From Mesorhizobium sp. PAMC28654 (GTDB lineage Bacteria > Pseudomonadota > Alphaproteobacteria > Rhizobiales > Rhizobiaceae): a stretch of DNA of 64,000 nt. Within the stretch, counting starts at the first letter, position 1, and each line of letters starts with the position of its first letter. Below, piece by piece: positions 36,043-46,824 of the stretch. The DNA lies in contig NZ_CP085135.1 of the NCBI RefSeq assembly GCF_020616515.1, positions 3,100,001-3,164,000 on the forward strand, in the 5' to 3' direction. The notes beneath the pieces are model-generated. The model did not search any database. It saw only the letters and a program-made list of their open reading frames with translations, and was not told the DNA's origin. The position numbers and the translations under genes were made by a program.

Positions 36043-38553
36043 TCACAATTTCAATGTGCGCAACCGCAATGCGTTGGCGATGACCGAAACCGAGGACAGG
36101 CTCATCGCCGCCGCCGCCAGCATTGGCGACAACAGCGTGCCGGTAAGCGGATAGAGCACACCGGCGGCGACGGGCACGCCGAGCACGTTGTAGAGGAAGG
36201 CGAAAAACAAATTCTGGCGGATGTTGCCGATCGTCGCCTGGGCGAGCGTGCGGGCTCGGACGATGCCGTTGAGGTCGCCCTTGACCAGCGTAATCCCAGC
36301 GCTTTCGACCGCCACATCGGCGCCAGTGCCCATGGCGATGCCGACATCGGCGGCGGCGAGTGCGGGCGCATCGTTGACGCCGTCGCCAGCCATGGCGACG
36401 CCGGCACCCTTGGCGCGCAGTTCCTCGACGAGGGCCGCCTTCTGTTCCGGCATCAACCCGGCGCGTACTTCATCGATGCCGAGCCGCTTGGCGATAGCCT
36501 TCGCCGTACGCTCGTTGTCGCCGGTCGCCATGATGATCCTGAGGCCACGATCATGCAGCGCCTTGATCGCCTCGGCCGTGGTTGCCTTGACGGGATCGGC
36601 GACGGCGACGATGCCGGCCAGCTTCCCTTCCACGGCAACGAACATCGCCGTCTTGCCGTCGGCCTGAAGCGCGCCTGCCCGCTCGGCGAGCACTGCGATA
36701 TCGATGCCGAGATCGGCCATCATGGCGGCATTGCCAAGCGCGACATTCTTTCCCGACACCGTGCCGGAAACACCCTTGCCTGTTGTCGCCTCGAAATCGC
36801 TGGCATCGGCGATGCTGGCGCCGCGTTCGCGGGCACCTTCGACGATGGCTTCGGCCAGCGGATGCTCGGACCCTTTTTCCAGGCCAGCGGCGAGCGCCAG
36901 CAGATCATTTTCCGCCACGCCTTCGACGGCCACGACATCCGTCAGCCGCGGGCGGCCTTCGGTCAGAGTTCCGGTCTTGTCGACGATCAGCGTGTCGACC
37001 GAGGCAAAGCGCTCGAGCGCCGCCGCCGCCTTGATCAGCACGCCGGCATGCGCGCCGCGCCCGGTCGCAGTCATGATCGACATAGGGGTCGCCAGCCCGA
37101 GCGCGCACGGACAGGCGATGATCAGCACCGAGACCGCCGAGACGATGGCGTAGATCAGACTTGGCTCGGGGCCAAATATCGCCCAGGCGGCAAAAGCCGC
37201 GAGCGCGATCAGGACGACAGCGGGGACAAAATAGAAAGACACGCGATCGGCAAGTCCCTGGATCGGCGCGCGCGAACGCTGCGCCTTGGCGACGAGTTCG
37301 ACAATGCGCGCCAGCGTGGTCTCGGCGCCGATCTTCTCGGCGCGCATGATCAGCGAACCGTTCTTGTTGAGCGTGCCGCCGGTAAGGGCGTCGCCTTGAG
37401 TCTTTTCGACCGGCAGCGGCTCGCCGGTGATCATCGATTCGTCGATCGAGGAGCGACCTTCCAGCACGCTGCCGTCGACCGGCACGGCATCGCCGGGGCG
37501 GATCCTCAGCCGGTCGCCGGTCTTGACCGCGTCGAGCGGAACATCATTTTCGGAACCGTCCTCGCTGATCAGCCGCGCGGTTTTGGGCGCAAGGTCGAGC
37601 AGCGCACGGATGGCCGAGCCGGTCTTTTCACGGGCGCGAAGTTCCAGCACCTGGCCGAGAAAGACCAGCGCGACGATGACGGCGGATGCCTCGAAATAGA
37701 CCGGCACCTTGCCGCCATGGCCGCGGAACTGATGCGGAAAGATGTCGGGAAACAAGGTGGCGACGACGCTGTAGAGATAGGCCGCACCAACGCCGAGTGA
37801 AATCAGCGTCCACATGTTGGGACTGCGGTTGAGGACGGACTCCCAGCCGCGATGGAAGAAGGGAATTGCCGCCCACAGCACCACCGGGCTCGCCAATGCC
37901 AGTTCCACCCATACCAGCACCCGCTCATCGATGAGGTTTGCAAAGGACAGGCCGAGCATCGGCCCCATGGCAACGACCAGCAATGGCACGGACAGAACCG
38001 CGCTGACCCAGAACCGCCGGGTAAAATCGACCAGTTCGGGATTAGGACCCTCATCGCCGGTGGGCACGCCCATCGGCTCCAGCGCCATGCCGCATTTCGG
38101 GCAGGATCCGGGCTTGTCGCGGATTATCTGCGGATGCATCGGGCAGGTGTATTGCGTGCCCTTTGGCATGGCCTGTGGCGCCGGCCTTTCGCCCAGATAC
38201 TTCCGAGGCTCCGCTGCGAATTTAGCCATGCAGGCGGCTGAGCAGAAATAGAGACCATGGCCTTCATGGCTCAGGAAATGCTTCGCCGTGGAGCGGTCGA
38301 CGCTCATGCCACAGACGGGGTCGGTAGCCGTCAGATACTTTTCCGGCTCCGCCACGAATTTCGAATGGCAGCGTTCGCTGCAGAAATGGAAGAGATGGCC
38401 GCCATATTCGGCAGTGGGCTTGCCCGCTACCGGATCGACCGTCATGCCACAGACCGGATCGCGCACGACGGCGTCGCCGGCGGGCGGAGCCGCGTTCGCG
38501 GAACAGCAGCTGCCATGCGCGTGCGTGTGATGATCATGATCGGAATGCGCCAT
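36043..38553 (-). CDS. Copper-translocating P1B-type ATPase with two YHS domains
   Basis: An 836-residue protein. A His/Cys-rich start (HSDHDHHTHAHGSCC) is followed by two YHS domains (DPVCGMTVDP and DPVCGMSVD), then a heavy-metal-binding CPMHP segment with CPKCGMALEPMG. The transmembrane metal site is CPC in IACPCALGLATP (about residue 482). The phosphorylation motif is DKTGT (about 524). It carries no classical GMTCxxC domain. It should export Cu+ from the cytoplasm (CopA/ActP type). A CueR/HmrR-type promoter precedes it and a DUF305 gene follows it. Confidence 0.93.
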   Translation of the reverse strand: MAHSDHDHHTHAHGSCCSANAAPPAGDAVVRDPVCGMTVDPVAGKPTAEYGGHLFHFCSERCHSKFVAEPEKYLTATDPVCGMSVDRSTAKHFLSHEGHGLYFCSAACMAKFAAEPRKYLGERPAPQAMPKGTQYTCPMHPQIIRDKPGSCPKCGMALEPMGVPTGDEGPNPELVDFTRRFWVSAVLSVPLLVVAMGPMLGLSFANLIDERVLVWVELALASPVVLWAAIPFFHRGWESVLNRSPNMWTLISLGVGAAYLYSVVATLFPDIFPHQFRGHGGKVPVYFEASAVIVALVFLGQVLELRAREKTGSAIRALLDLAPKTARLISEDGSENDVPLDAVKTGDRLRIRPGDAVPVDGSVLEGRSSIDESMITGEPLPVEKTQGDALTGGTLNKNGSLIMRAEKIGAETTLARIVELVAKAQRSRAPIQGLADRVSFYFVPAVVLIALAAFAAWAIFGPEPSLIYAIVSAVSVLIIACPCALGLATPMSIMTATGRGAHAGVLIKAAAALERFASVDTLIVDKTGTLTEGRPRLTDVVAVEGVAENDLLALAAGLEKGSEHPLAEAIVEGARERGASIADASDFEATTGKGVSGTVSGKNVALGNAAMMADLGIDIAVLAERAGALQADGKTAMFVAVEGKLAGIVAVADPVKATTAEAIKALHDRGLRIIMATGDNERTAKAIAKRLGIDEVRAGLMPEQKAALVEELRAKGAGVAMAGDGVNDAPALAAADVGIAMGTGADVAVESAGITLVKGDLNGIVRARTLAQATIGNIRQNLFFAFLYNVLGVPVAAGVLYPLTGTLLSPMLAAAAMSLSSVSVIANALRLRTLKL

Positions 38554-38586
38554 CGAAAAATGCCTTTATGCCTCAATCTCCATACG

Positions 38587-38617
38587 GAGGTACCGCTTCC
38601 AGTAACTGGAAGGTCAA
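38587..38617 (-). promoter_or_regulatory. CueR/HmrR-type copper-responsive promoter
   Basis: On the minus strand the -35 TTGACC is separated from a weak -10 TACCTC by 19 bp, the long spacer typical of MerR-family activated promoters. The perfect palindrome CTTCCAGTTACTGGAAG lies between them (38596-38612) and matches the CCTTCC-N7-GGAAGG type of CueR/HmrR operators. It heads the copper ATPase/DUF305 operon. Confidence 0.85.
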
Positions 38618-38739
38618 GGGGTAATTTCCCGCTTTTTTGGTATCCCTGCGGGCGGGAGCAGGTTCGAATTGAGAAATCCACGCGCGATCGCAACGCTGTG
38701 CTCTTGACGCCATCGCCTCGGACTGCATCGATCCGCCCG

Positions 38740-39591
38740 ATGAAATGCCTGCTTATCAACCTCGACCGATCCAAGGACCGGCTCGCCCACATGACGGCCG
38801 AATTTGCCCGGCTCGGCGTGGCGTTCGAGCGCGTGGCGGCGATCGACGGAAGGGATCGGCCAGACTTCGACGAAATACAAATGCACGCCAACCGCGTGAC
38901 CAAACTGCGGCTGACCGGCTCCGAGATTGGCTGCCTCCTCAGCCACAGAGCCTGCTGGGAAATCATCGCGCAAGGAGACGGGCCTTACGGAGCGATTTTC
39001 GAGGACGATGTCATCTTTTCAGAACAAGCCGGCGCTCTGCTGACCAGTTCCGACTGGATCCCCGCCGATGCCGGCATCGTCAAGCTGGAGACGTTCTTCA
39101 ATAAAACCATAATCGGCCGAAAACGTATTCCCCTCGGTCAAGGCCTCTCATTGTCCAGGCTGTACGGGGTTCACATCGGTACGGGTGGCTACGTCATATC
39201 AAGACAATCCGCACGCGACCTTATCGACGGAACCCGTGAGATCGGGATCCCGGTCGATCAGGTCATGTTCAACCCCAATCTCGCGACATCGTCCCAGAAC
39301 ATCATCTACCAGTCCGTTCCAGCGCTTTGTGCGCAGGACCAGTTCCTTGGCGACAGGGCCGTCGGATTGCCGAGCCTGATCAAGGCTCAACGCATGGATC
39401 TGTTGCTTGCAAGCGGCCGTGCGGAGCGACGCAAGCCCGGATTGACGAAGAAAATCGGGATCGAAATCAAGCGGCTGGTGGGGCAGATCACCGATTTCTG
39501 CCGGCTCAGGCAGGCGAAGGTCATCCCGTTCGATTACCGCGGCGAGCATTTCCGCCCGCCTCGTACCCAGCGCCGCGAGAACGCGCTATAG
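38740..39591 (+). CDS. Glycosyltransferase family 25, copy 1
   Basis: A 283-residue GT25/LPS-type glycosyltransferase. It has CLLINLDRSKDRLAHM at the start, then LTGSEIGCLLSHRACWEIIA and YGAIFEDDVIFSE, in which the EDD provides the DxD-like metal site. The C-terminus is basic and ends RTQRRENAL. Such enzymes add galactose or glucose to lipopolysaccharide or other surface glycans. A paralogue lies directly downstream, with its 3' flank duplicated. It is divergent from the copper operon; the start shows only a weak ribosome binding site. Confidence 0.88.
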   Translation: MKCLLINLDRSKDRLAHMTAEFARLGVAFERVAAIDGRDRPDFDEIQMHANRVTKLRLTGSEIGCLLSHRACWEIIAQGDGPYGAIFEDDVIFSEQAGALLTSSDWIPADAGIVKLETFFNKTIIGRKRIPLGQGLSLSRLYGVHIGTGGYVISRQSARDLIDGTREIGIPVDQVMFNPNLATSSQNIIYQSVPALCAQDQFLGDRAVGLPSLIKAQRMDLLLASGRAERRKPGLTKKIGIEIKRLVGQITDFCRLRQAKVIPFDYRGEHFRPPRTQRRENAL

Positions 39592-39621
39592 AGGCCACCC
39601 TAAGGCGAGGCCAGCCGGCAC
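39561..39621 (+). repeat. Duplicated 3' flank of GT25 unit, copy 1
   Basis: Contains the last codons of GT25 copy 1 (ENAL, stop) and then GCGAGGCCAGCCGGCAC. The same order (ENAL, stop, GCGAGGCCAACCGGCAC) occurs at 40524-40587 before glnD. This marks the border of a tandem duplication. Confidence 0.75.
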
Positions 39622-39682
39622 GACCCGCAAATCTTCGCCGTGACCTTCAGTTCCGAATTGTCTTGAAATGATCCCGGTCGAA

Positions 39683-40498
39683 ATGAAGTGCCTGGTTATC
39701 AATCTCGATCGTTCACGAGACCGGCTTGCTCACATCACGGCGGAGTTCACCCGCATCGGCATCGCGTTTGAACGGGTCAAGGCTATCGACGCTCAGGATC
39801 GCCCCGAACTCGACCACATGCCGCAGAATGTCCCGTACACACAGCGGCTGCGCCTGACTGGTGGCGAGATCGCCTGTCTGCTCAGCCATAGAGCCTGCTG
39901 GACGATCATCGCGAGCGGCGACGCCTCATACGCCGCGATTTTCGAGGACGATGTCGTCTTTTCCGCGAGGGCGGGCGCATTGCTTGGCAATGCCGACTGG
40001 ATCCCGGCCGATGCGGACATCATCAAACTGGAGACCTTCTTCCAGAAAACCATGGTCGGGCGGAAACTGATTCCCGCCGGTCCCGGCTTTTCGATATCCA
40101 GTCTCCTCGCGGACCATATGGGAACCGCCGGCTACATCGTCTCGAAGCGAACCGCGAGCGACCTTGTCGAGGCAAGCAGGGAGATCAGCGTCGCCGTTGA
40201 TGACCTTGTGTTCAACCCGGCTTTTCCGATCTTGCCTCGCAAGACGATCTACCAGCTTATTCCCGCACTTTGCGTGCAAGGTCAGTTACTTGGCTACAAG
40301 ACGCCCGAATTGCCAAGTCTGCTCAAGGAGAAGCGGGATATGCAATGGGCTGTAACCGCGACCGGCGAGAAACGCAGGAAGACCGCTGTTGAGAGGGCGA
40401 AGGCCGAAGTCGGGCGGCTCATCCGGCACATTGTCGATTTCCGCCGGCGGCGGCAAAGGCGGGTCATCCCCTTCCGTCCGCCCGACCCGAAGGATTAG
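39683..40498 (+). CDS. Glycosyltransferase family 25, copy 2
   Basis: About 271 residues from the Met of MKCLVINLDRSRDRLAHI (a start five codons earlier at 39668 is possible). It shares with copy 1 the blocks LLSHRACW, AIFEDDVVFS, DWIPADA, KLETFF and IPALC, so the pair is a tandem duplication. The shared EDD motif supports an active enzyme. Copy 2 stops at PPDPKD, but 58 bp further the +1 frame still reads PPHTHDHENAL and stop, matching the tail of copy 1, so it has lost or displaced its C-terminal tail. Confidence 0.88.
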   Translation: MKCLVINLDRSRDRLAHITAEFTRIGIAFERVKAIDAQDRPELDHMPQNVPYTQRLRLTGGEIACLLSHRACWTIIASGDASYAAIFEDDVVFSARAGALLGNADWIPADADIIKLETFFQKTMVGRKLIPAGPGFSISSLLADHMGTAGYIVSKRTASDLVEASREISVAVDDLVFNPAFPILPRKTIYQLIPALCVQGQLLGYKTPELPSLLKEKRDMQWAVTATGEKRRKTAVERAKAEVGRLIRHIVDFRRRRQRRVIPFRPPDPKD

Positions 40499-40523
40499 CA
40501 GCGGTTTGTGCCGGCTTTCACCG

Positions 40524-40587
40524 CCCCATACCCACGACCACGAAAACGCGCTATAGACGCCGCCGAAAAGGCGAGGCCAACCGGCAC
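40524..40587 (+). repeat. Duplicated 3' flank of GT25 unit, copy 2
   Basis: Non-coding here, yet it keeps the ENAL-stop coding remnant and AGGCGAGGCCAACCGGCAC found after copy 1. It directly precedes glnD and may carry the glnD ribosome binding region. Confidence 0.75.
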
Positions 40588-40589
40588 TT

Positions 40590-43391
40590 ATGGCAAGAAT
40601 CTCCCTGAAGCTCGATGAACTGATCGACGGCGAAGCATTGCGCCGCGAAATGAGCGCGCTGACCGTGGCGACGGCCGGCGATGGCTCCGGCCAGGCCGCG
40701 CGCACAGGCGTTCTCCAGCTTCTCAAGGGCAGGTTGGCGGACGGTCGCAAGACAGCCGAGCGCATGCTGATGGACGATGGCGGCGGCACCGCCTGCGCCG
40801 AGCGGCTGTCGCATCTGATGGACGAGATCATCCGCGCGCTCTATGATTTCGCCGTCACCCACGTCTACAGGGTGAAGAACCCATCATCGGCGGAGCGCAT
40901 GGCCGTTGTCGCCGTGGGTGGCTATGGCCGCGGCACGCTGGCGCCGGGCTCCGACATCGACCTCCTGTTCCTGCTTCCCTACAAGCAGACGCCGTGGGGC
41001 GAGCAGATCGTCGAGTACATGCTCTACATGCTGTGGGACCTGGGGCTGAAGGTCGGCCACGCCACCCGAAACATCGACGAATGCCTGAGATTGTCTCGTA
41101 CCGATGTCACGATCCGGACCTCAATCCTCGAGGCGCGTTTCCTGTGGGGCGAGATCAAGCTCTATGATGAACTGATGCTGCGCTTCGACCACGAAGTGGT
41201 GCGAACGACCGGGCCGGAATATGTGCAGGCCAAGCTCGCCGAGCGTGACGAGCGCCATGCCAAGGCCGGCGAAAGCCGCTATCTGGTCGAGCCCAATGTC
41301 AAGGACGGCAAGGGCGGCCTGCGTGACCTGCAGACGCTGTTCTGGATCGCCAAGTATTTCTACCGCGTGCGTACTGGCGAGGAACTGGTCGACAAGGGCG
41401 TCTTCACCGAGGCCGAGTACCGCGAGTTCCAGAAGGCCGAGGATTTTCTCTGGGCCGTGCGCTGCCACATGCATTTCCTCACCGGCAAGGCCGAGGAGCG
41501 GTTGCATTTCGATATCCAGCGCGAAATCGCCGAGCGGCTTGGCTACACCACCCATCCCGGCCTTTCGGCGGTCGAGCGCTTCATGAAGCACTACTTCCTT
41601 GTCGCCAAGGATGTCGGCGACCTCACCCGCATCTTCTGCGCCGCGCTCGAGGAGGAGCAGGCCAAGCATGTACCGGGCTTCAATCGCATCTTCCTCACCT
41701 TCCAGCGCCGCAAGCGCAAGCTCGCCGGCACCAGCGACTTCATCGTCGACAACCACCGCATCAATGTCGCCGATGACCAGGTGTTCGAGCGCGATCCGGT
41801 CAATCTTCTGCGGCTGTTCTGGTTCGCCGACAAGCATGGGTTGGAGTTCCATCCGGACGCGCTGAAGCTGCTGACCCGCTCGCTCGGGCTGGTCAACAAG
41901 TCGCTGCGGCGCGACCAGGAGGCCAACCGGCTTTTCCTCGACATCCTGACGTCGGACCGCAATGCCGAGCTCAATCTGCGGCGCATGAACGAAGCGGGCC
42001 TGCTGGGAAAGCTGATCCCGGACTTCGGCAAGATCGTCGCCATGATGCAGTTTTCGATGTACCACCACTATACGGTGGACGAGCATCTCATCCGCTGCAT
42101 CGGCGTGCTCGCCGAGATCGAGCGCGGCGACGGCGAGAAGATCCATCCGCTTTCCCACACACTAATGCCGGGCCTGAGGAAGAGCCGCGAGGCGCTTTAT
42201 GTCGCCGTGCTCCTGCACGACATCGCCAAGGGCAGGCCGGAGGACCATTCGGAAGCTGGCGCCAGGATCGCGCGGCGTATCTGCCCGCATATGGGGCTGT
42301 CGCCAGCCGACACCGAGACGGTCGCATGGCTGGTGGAGAACCATCTCGTCATGTCGATGACGGCACAGACCCGGGATCTCAACGACCGCAAGACGATCGA
42401 GGATTTTGCAGCGATCGTGCAGTCGGTCGAACGGCTGAAGCTGCTGCTCATTCTCACTGTCTGCGATATCAGGGGGGTTGGGCCGGGCGTCTGGAACGGC
42501 TGGAAGGGCCAGCTGCTGCGCACGCTCTACTACGAGACCGAACTGCTTTTGACCGGGGGGTTTTCGGAAGTGTCGCGCGCGCAGCGCACGGCGGCGGCAC
42601 GAGAGCGGCTTGCCGAGGCGCTTGCCGACTGGCCCGACGAGGCCCGCAAGCGCTATGTCGCCCTGCACTACGAGAACTATCTGCTGGCTGTCGACCTCGC
42701 CGACCAGATTCGTCACGCCGAATTCATTCGCGAAGCGGATGTGGCCGGCAACAGGCTCGCCACCATGGTCAAGACCCGCGAGTTCGAGGCGGTGACCGAA
42801 ATCACCGTGCTGGCGCAGGATCATCCCCGCCTGCTCTCGGTCATCGCCGGTGCCTGCGCCGGAGCCGGCGGCAACATTGTCGACGCACAGATCTTCACCA
42901 CATCGGACGGCCGCGCGCTGGATACCATCCTGATCTCCAGGGAATTCGACCGCGACGAGGATGAAAGCCGTCGCGCCGAGCGCGTTGGCCGCCTGATCGA
43001 GGACGTGTTGTCCGGCAAGAGCTGGCTGCCGGAGATGATCGAGAAGCGCACCAAGCCGCGGCGCGGCTCCAAGGTGTTCAAGATCCCGCCGCGCGCCGAA
43101 ATCCGCAACACCTTGTCGAACCGGTTTTCGGTGGTCGAAGTCGAGGGACTGGACCGGCCGGGCCTGCTGTCGGAGATCACCGGCGCGCTGTCCGACCTTT
43201 CGCTCGATATCGCCTCGGCCCACATCACCACGTTCGGCGAAAAGGTCATCGACACGTTCTATGTCACCGATCTCACCGGCCAGAAGATCGACAGCCCGGC
43301 CCGCATCAACGCCATCCGCAACAGGCTGATAGCAGCGCTGGAAGGCATCGCGCCCGAGCGCCGCGGCAAGGCCAAGGCGGCCGCCGAGTGA
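40590..43391 (+). CDS. glnD: [Protein-PII] uridylyltransferase/uridylyl-removing enzyme
   Basis: A 933-residue protein, the normal GlnD length. The nucleotidyltransferase motif [18 protein letters not shown] is near residue 110. The HD domain ([17 protein letters not shown], about residue 545) provides uridylyl removal. Two C-terminal ACT domains start near residues 733 ([20 protein letters not shown]) and 847 ([18 protein letters not shown]) and sense glutamine. GlnD uridylylates PII proteins under nitrogen limitation. murJ follows on the same strand. Confidence 0.97.
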   Translation: MARISLKLDELIDGEALRREMSALTVATAGDGSGQAARTGVLQLLKGRLADGRKTAERMLMDDGGGTACAERLSHLMDEIIRALYDFAVTHVYRVKNPSSAERMAVVAVGGYGRGTLAPGSDIDLLFLLPYKQTPWGEQIVEYMLYMLWDLGLKVGHATRNIDECLRLSRTDVTIRTSILEARFLWGEIKLYDELMLRFDHEVVRTTGPEYVQAKLAERDERHAKAGESRYLVEPNVKDGKGGLRDLQTLFWIAKYFYRVRTGEELVDKGVFTEAEYREFQKAEDFLWAVRCHMHFLTGKAEERLHFDIQREIAERLGYTTHPGLSAVERFMKHYFLVAKDVGDLTRIFCAALEEEQAKHVPGFNRIFLTFQRRKRKLAGTSDFIVDNHRINVADDQVFERDPVNLLRLFWFADKHGLEFHPDALKLLTRSLGLVNKSLRRDQEANRLFLDILTSDRNAELNLRRMNEAGLLGKLIPDFGKIVAMMQFSMYHHYTVDEHLIRCIGVLAEIERGDGEKIHPLSHTLMPGLRKSREALYVAVLLHDIAKGRPEDHSEAGARIARRICPHMGLSPADTETVAWLVENHLVMSMTAQTRDLNDRKTIEDFAAIVQSVERLKLLLILTVCDIRGVGPGVWNGWKGQLLRTLYYETELLLTGGFSEVSRAQRTAAARERLAEALADWPDEARKRYVALHYENYLLAVDLADQIRHAEFIREADVAGNRLATMVKTREFEAVTEITVLAQDHPRLLSVIAGACAGAGGNIVDAQIFTTSDGRALDTILISREFDRDEDESRRAERVGRLIEDVLSGKSWLPEMIEKRTKPRRGSKVFKIPPRAEIRNTLSNRFSVVEVEGLDRPGLLSEITGALSDLSLDIASAHITTFGEKVIDTFYVTDLTGQKIDSPARINAIRNRLIAALEGIAPERRGKAKAAAE

Positions 43392-43437
43392 CGTCCCTAC
43401 CCCACTTGTCCCAATATCGCAGGCAGTTTCCAGACCT

Positions 43438-45043
43438 ATGAGCCTTGTCAGAAAATTCGCGACGGTCGCTTCCGGCACGTTGATGAGCCGGGCGCTTGGC
43501 TTCGGCCGGGAGATGCTGATGGCGGCCGCGCTCGGCACCGGGCCGATCGCCGACGCCTTCAACGCCGCCTTCCAGTTCCCCAACACCTTCCGCCGGCTGT
43601 TCGCCGAGGGCGCCTTCAACGCCGCCTTCGTGCCGCTCTTCGCCAAGGAGATCGAAACGCACGGCACCGACGGCGCCAAGCGCTTTTCGGAGGAAGTGTT
43701 CGGCGTGCTGTTCACGGCGCTGCTGGCGCTGACCATCGCCATGGAACTGGCGATGCCGCTGATCGTGCGTTATCTGGTGGCGCCGGGCTTTGCCTCGACA
43801 CCAGGAAAATTCGACATGACGGTGGCGCTGGCGACCATCATGTTCCCCTACCTGATCTGCATGTCGCTTGGCGCCATGATGGCGGGCATGCTGAACTCGC
43901 TGCGACGCTATTTCGCCGCCGCGGTGGCGCCGGTGTTCCTCAACATCATCCTGATCGGCGTGCTCGCCTATGCCTGGTACAAGGGCTCGGATGCTCGCAC
44001 CGTCGGCTTCGGCCTTGCCTGGGGCGTGCTGGCGGCGGGACTGGTGCAACTGGCGATCGTCTGGGTGGCTGTGCGTCATGCCGGCATTTCGGTCGGCTTC
44101 CGCCGGCCGAAGATGACGCCTTCCGTCAAGCGGCTGCTGATCCTGGCGCTGCCGGCCGCGATCACCGGCGGCATCACCCAGATCAACCAGCTGATCGGCA
44201 CGGCGATCGCGTCGGCGCAAAACAGCGCGGTCCTCGCTCGCTTATGCCGATCGCATCTACCAGCTGCCGCTTGGCGTCGTCGGTGTCGCCGTCGCCATCG
44301 TGCTTTTGCCCGAACTGTCGCGCGCGCTGAAGTCGGGCAATCTGATCGAAGCCGCGAATCTGCAGAATCGCTCGGTGGAGTTCACCCTGTTCCTAACCCT
44401 GCCGGCGGCGGCGGCGCTCTGGGTGATGTCCGAGCCGATCGTGCGGCTGGTCTATGAGCGGGGGGCGTTCGCCGCCAACCATTCGACGCCGACCGTGGCG
44501 GCGATCCTGGCGATCTTCGGCCTTGGCTTGCCGGCCTTCGTTCTGATCAAGGCATTCACGCCCGGCTATTTCGCCCGCGAGGATACGCGCACGCCGATGA
44601 TCTTCGCCGCCATCTCGGTGGCCGTGAATGTCACCACGGCGCTGTCGCTGTTTCCGTCAATGGGCGCGCCCGGCATCGCGGTGGCCTCGGCCGTCGCCGG
44701 CTGGGTCAATGCGCTGATGCTCCTCGCCATGCTGATCCGGCGTGGCCACTGGGGCCGCGACGTGCCCTTGCTGAAGCGCATTCCACGATTGGTGCTGTCG
44801 GCGATCGTGATGGGCGCGGCGCTTTATTTCGCCGAACACTACTTCGCGGTAAGGCTTGGCTCGGGCTCGCCGCTGCTGATCAAGGCCACGACGCTTCTGT
44901 TGCTCGTTGCCGGCGGAGCGATGCTCTACTTCATCACCGCCTTCGCCACCGGCGGCGCCGATTTCGGCATGATCCGGCGCAATGCGACAAGGCGCGGGCC
45001 AAAGGCATCGCCATCCGTTACCCAAACCGAGGTGGATGAATAG
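43438..45043 (+). pseudogene. murJ: Lipid II flippase MurJ, frame broken in this sequence
   Basis: The first frame (SLVRKFATVASGTLMSRALG) encodes the N-terminal MurJ half with about eight helices, to ASAQNSAV. From there the +1 frame continues with SLAYADRIYQLPLGVVG, then LLPELSRALKSGN, and the remaining helices to the stop. The break lies at about 44230-44240; one extra or two missing bases explain it. MurJ flips lipid II in peptidoglycan synthesis and is usually essential, so a sequencing error is at least as likely as real loss. It sits in the expected place between glnD and trpS. Confidence 0.85.
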
Positions 45044-45160
45044 GCGGCGTGGCTGGAGCCAACGCCGGTCTTGATCGTTCCGCCGTGTTCGTCCATAAGC
45101 GCGCCGTCGAAAGACTTTCGCCGCGCGCGAAACGGCCCTCCACAAGCCAAGGGAACAGCC

Positions 45161-46228
45161 ATGTCCGCCTTCAAGCCACTCGTCTTCTCCGGTGTCCAGC
45201 CGACCGGCAACCTGCATCTCGGCAACTATCTCGGCGCCATCAAGAAATTCGTCGCCCTGCAGGACACCTCCGACTGCATCTATTGCGTCGTCGACCTGCA
45301 TTCGCTGACCGCGCAACTCGTCCATGAAGACCTCGCCGACCAGACGCGGTCGATCACCGCGGCCTTCCTGGCCTCCGGCATCGACCCGAAGAAGCACATC
45401 GTCTTCAACCAGTCGCGGGTCATGCAGCACGCCGAGCTCGCCTGGATCTTCAACTGCGTGGCGCGCATCGGCTGGATGAACCGCATGACGCAGTTCAAGG
45501 ACAAGGCCGGCAAGGACCGCGAGAACGCCTCGCTCGGCCTGCTTGCCTATCCGAGCCTGATGGCGGCCGACATCCTGCTCTACCGGGCCACGCACGTGCC
45601 GGTGGGCGAAGACCAGAAGCAGCATCTGGAACTGACCCGCGATATCGCGCAGAAGTTCAACAACGACTTCTCGGACCGCATCGCCAAACTTGGCGTCGGT
45701 GTCGAGATGCAGGTTGGCGAAGAGACAGTGCACGGCTATTTCCCGCTGACCGAGCCAGTCATCGGCGGGCCGGCGGCGCGCATCATGTCGCTGCGCGACG
45801 GTTCCAAGAAGATGTCGAAGTCGGACCCGTCGGACCTGTCGCGCATCAACCTGACGGATGATGCCGATGCCATTTCCAAGAAGATCCGCAAGGCCAAGAC
45901 CGACCCGGAAGCGTTGCCGAGTGAGTTGGACGGCCTGGCCGCCCGTCCCGAGGCGGAAAACCTGGTTGGCATCTATGCGGGTCTCGCCGAGATTTCGAAG
46001 GAAGCCGTGCTGAAGGAGTTCGCCGGCCAGCAGTTTTCGGTGTTCAAGCCGGCGCTGGCTGACCTTGCGGTGGAAAAGCTGGCTCCCATCGCCAGCGAAA
46101 TGCGCCGCATCTCCGACGACCGCGCCTATGTCGACGCGGTGCTGAAGGATGGTGGCGAGCGCGCGCGAGTGCTCGCCGAAGCGACGATGAAAACAGTGCG
46201 CGACATCATCGGGCTGTTGCAGGGCTGA
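45161..46228 (+). CDS. trpS: Tryptophanyl-tRNA synthetase
   Basis: A 355-residue class I synthetase. The start [21 protein letters not shown] carries the HIGH-type motif (HLGN), and [12 protein letters not shown] carries the KMSKS loop. It charges tRNA-Trp. AAGGGA lies nine bases upstream of the ATG. A longer in-frame extension upstream is unlikely because the ATG fits the family N-terminus and has the ribosome binding site. Confidence 0.97.
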   Translation: MSAFKPLVFSGVQPTGNLHLGNYLGAIKKFVALQDTSDCIYCVVDLHSLTAQLVHEDLADQTRSITAAFLASGIDPKKHIVFNQSRVMQHAELAWIFNCVARIGWMNRMTQFKDKAGKDRENASLGLLAYPSLMAADILLYRATHVPVGEDQKQHLELTRDIAQKFNNDFSDRIAKLGVGVEMQVGEETVHGYFPLTEPVIGGPAARIMSLRDGSKKMSKSDPSDLSRINLTDDADAISKKIRKAKTDPEALPSELDGLAARPEAENLVGIYAGLAEISKEAVLKEFAGQQFSVFKPALADLAVEKLAPIASEMRRISDDRAYVDAVLKDGGERARVLAEATMKTVRDIIGLLQG

Positions 46229-46332
46229 CGCGCTTCGTCAGTGCGTTGCACAATACTTGCCCAAGGCCGGCGGCTTGCCGCCGGTCCGCCACGGTGGCAG
46301 ATTGCACGCGAAAACACACCGAGTAGATAGAC

Positions 46333-46824
46333 ATGGTCTCCAAACGCCTCAGTCGCGAAGCCGGCCATCGCCGCAAGTTCCTGACGATCATCGATGACAC
46401 GCCGGAATGCGAGCGTGCCGTCGTCTATGCGTCGAAGCGGGCGCAAAGCACCAACGGCACGCTGGTGCTGCTCTATGTCATCGAGCCGGACGATTTCCAG
46501 CACTGGCTGGGCGTCGAGAAGATCATGCGCGAGGAGGCCACGGCCACGGCGCGCGGCGCCCTTGACAGCTATGCCAACAAGGTGCGCCAGAAACTCGGGA
46601 TCGAACCGGAAATGGTGGTGCGCGAAGGCAAGCCGACGGAAGAGATCCACAAGCTGATCGAGGAAGACCAGGACATCGCGATCCTTGTGCTGGCGGCGGG
46701 CGCCGGCAAGGAGGGGCCGGGACCGCTGGTCGGCGCGGTGGCCGGCAAGGGCGCCGCCTTCCCGATTCCGGTGACGGTTGTGCCGCAGAACCTGTCCGAC
46801 GAGGAGATCGACAGCCTCGCCTGA
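46333..46824 (+). CDS. Universal stress protein (UspA family)
   Basis: A 163-residue single-domain Usp. The N-terminal strand KFLTIIDDTPECERAVVYASKRA is typical, and a central AILVLAAGAGKEGPG segment occupies the place of the ATP-binding GxxGxxG-like loop. It lies between trpS and the nfu gene; this order I recall from rhizobial genomes. Cytoplasmic role in stress survival, exact target unknown. Confidence 0.9.
   Translation: MVSKRLSREAGHRRKFLTIIDDTPECERAVVYASKRAQSTNGTLVLLYVIEPDDFQHWLGVEKIMREEATATARGALDSYANKVRQKLGIEPEMVVREGKPTEEIHKLIEEDQDIAILVLAAGAGKEGPGPLVGAVAGKGAAFPIPVTVVPQNLSDEEIDSLA

Noticed and set aside
36016..37800. 594-codon open frame antisense to the copper ATPase
   Set aside because: Shadow of the ATPase gene, Asp/Arg/Gly-rich and without domains.
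42162..43742. 526-codon frame antisense to glnD and murJ
   Set aside because: Spans two conserved genes on the other strand, with no domain.
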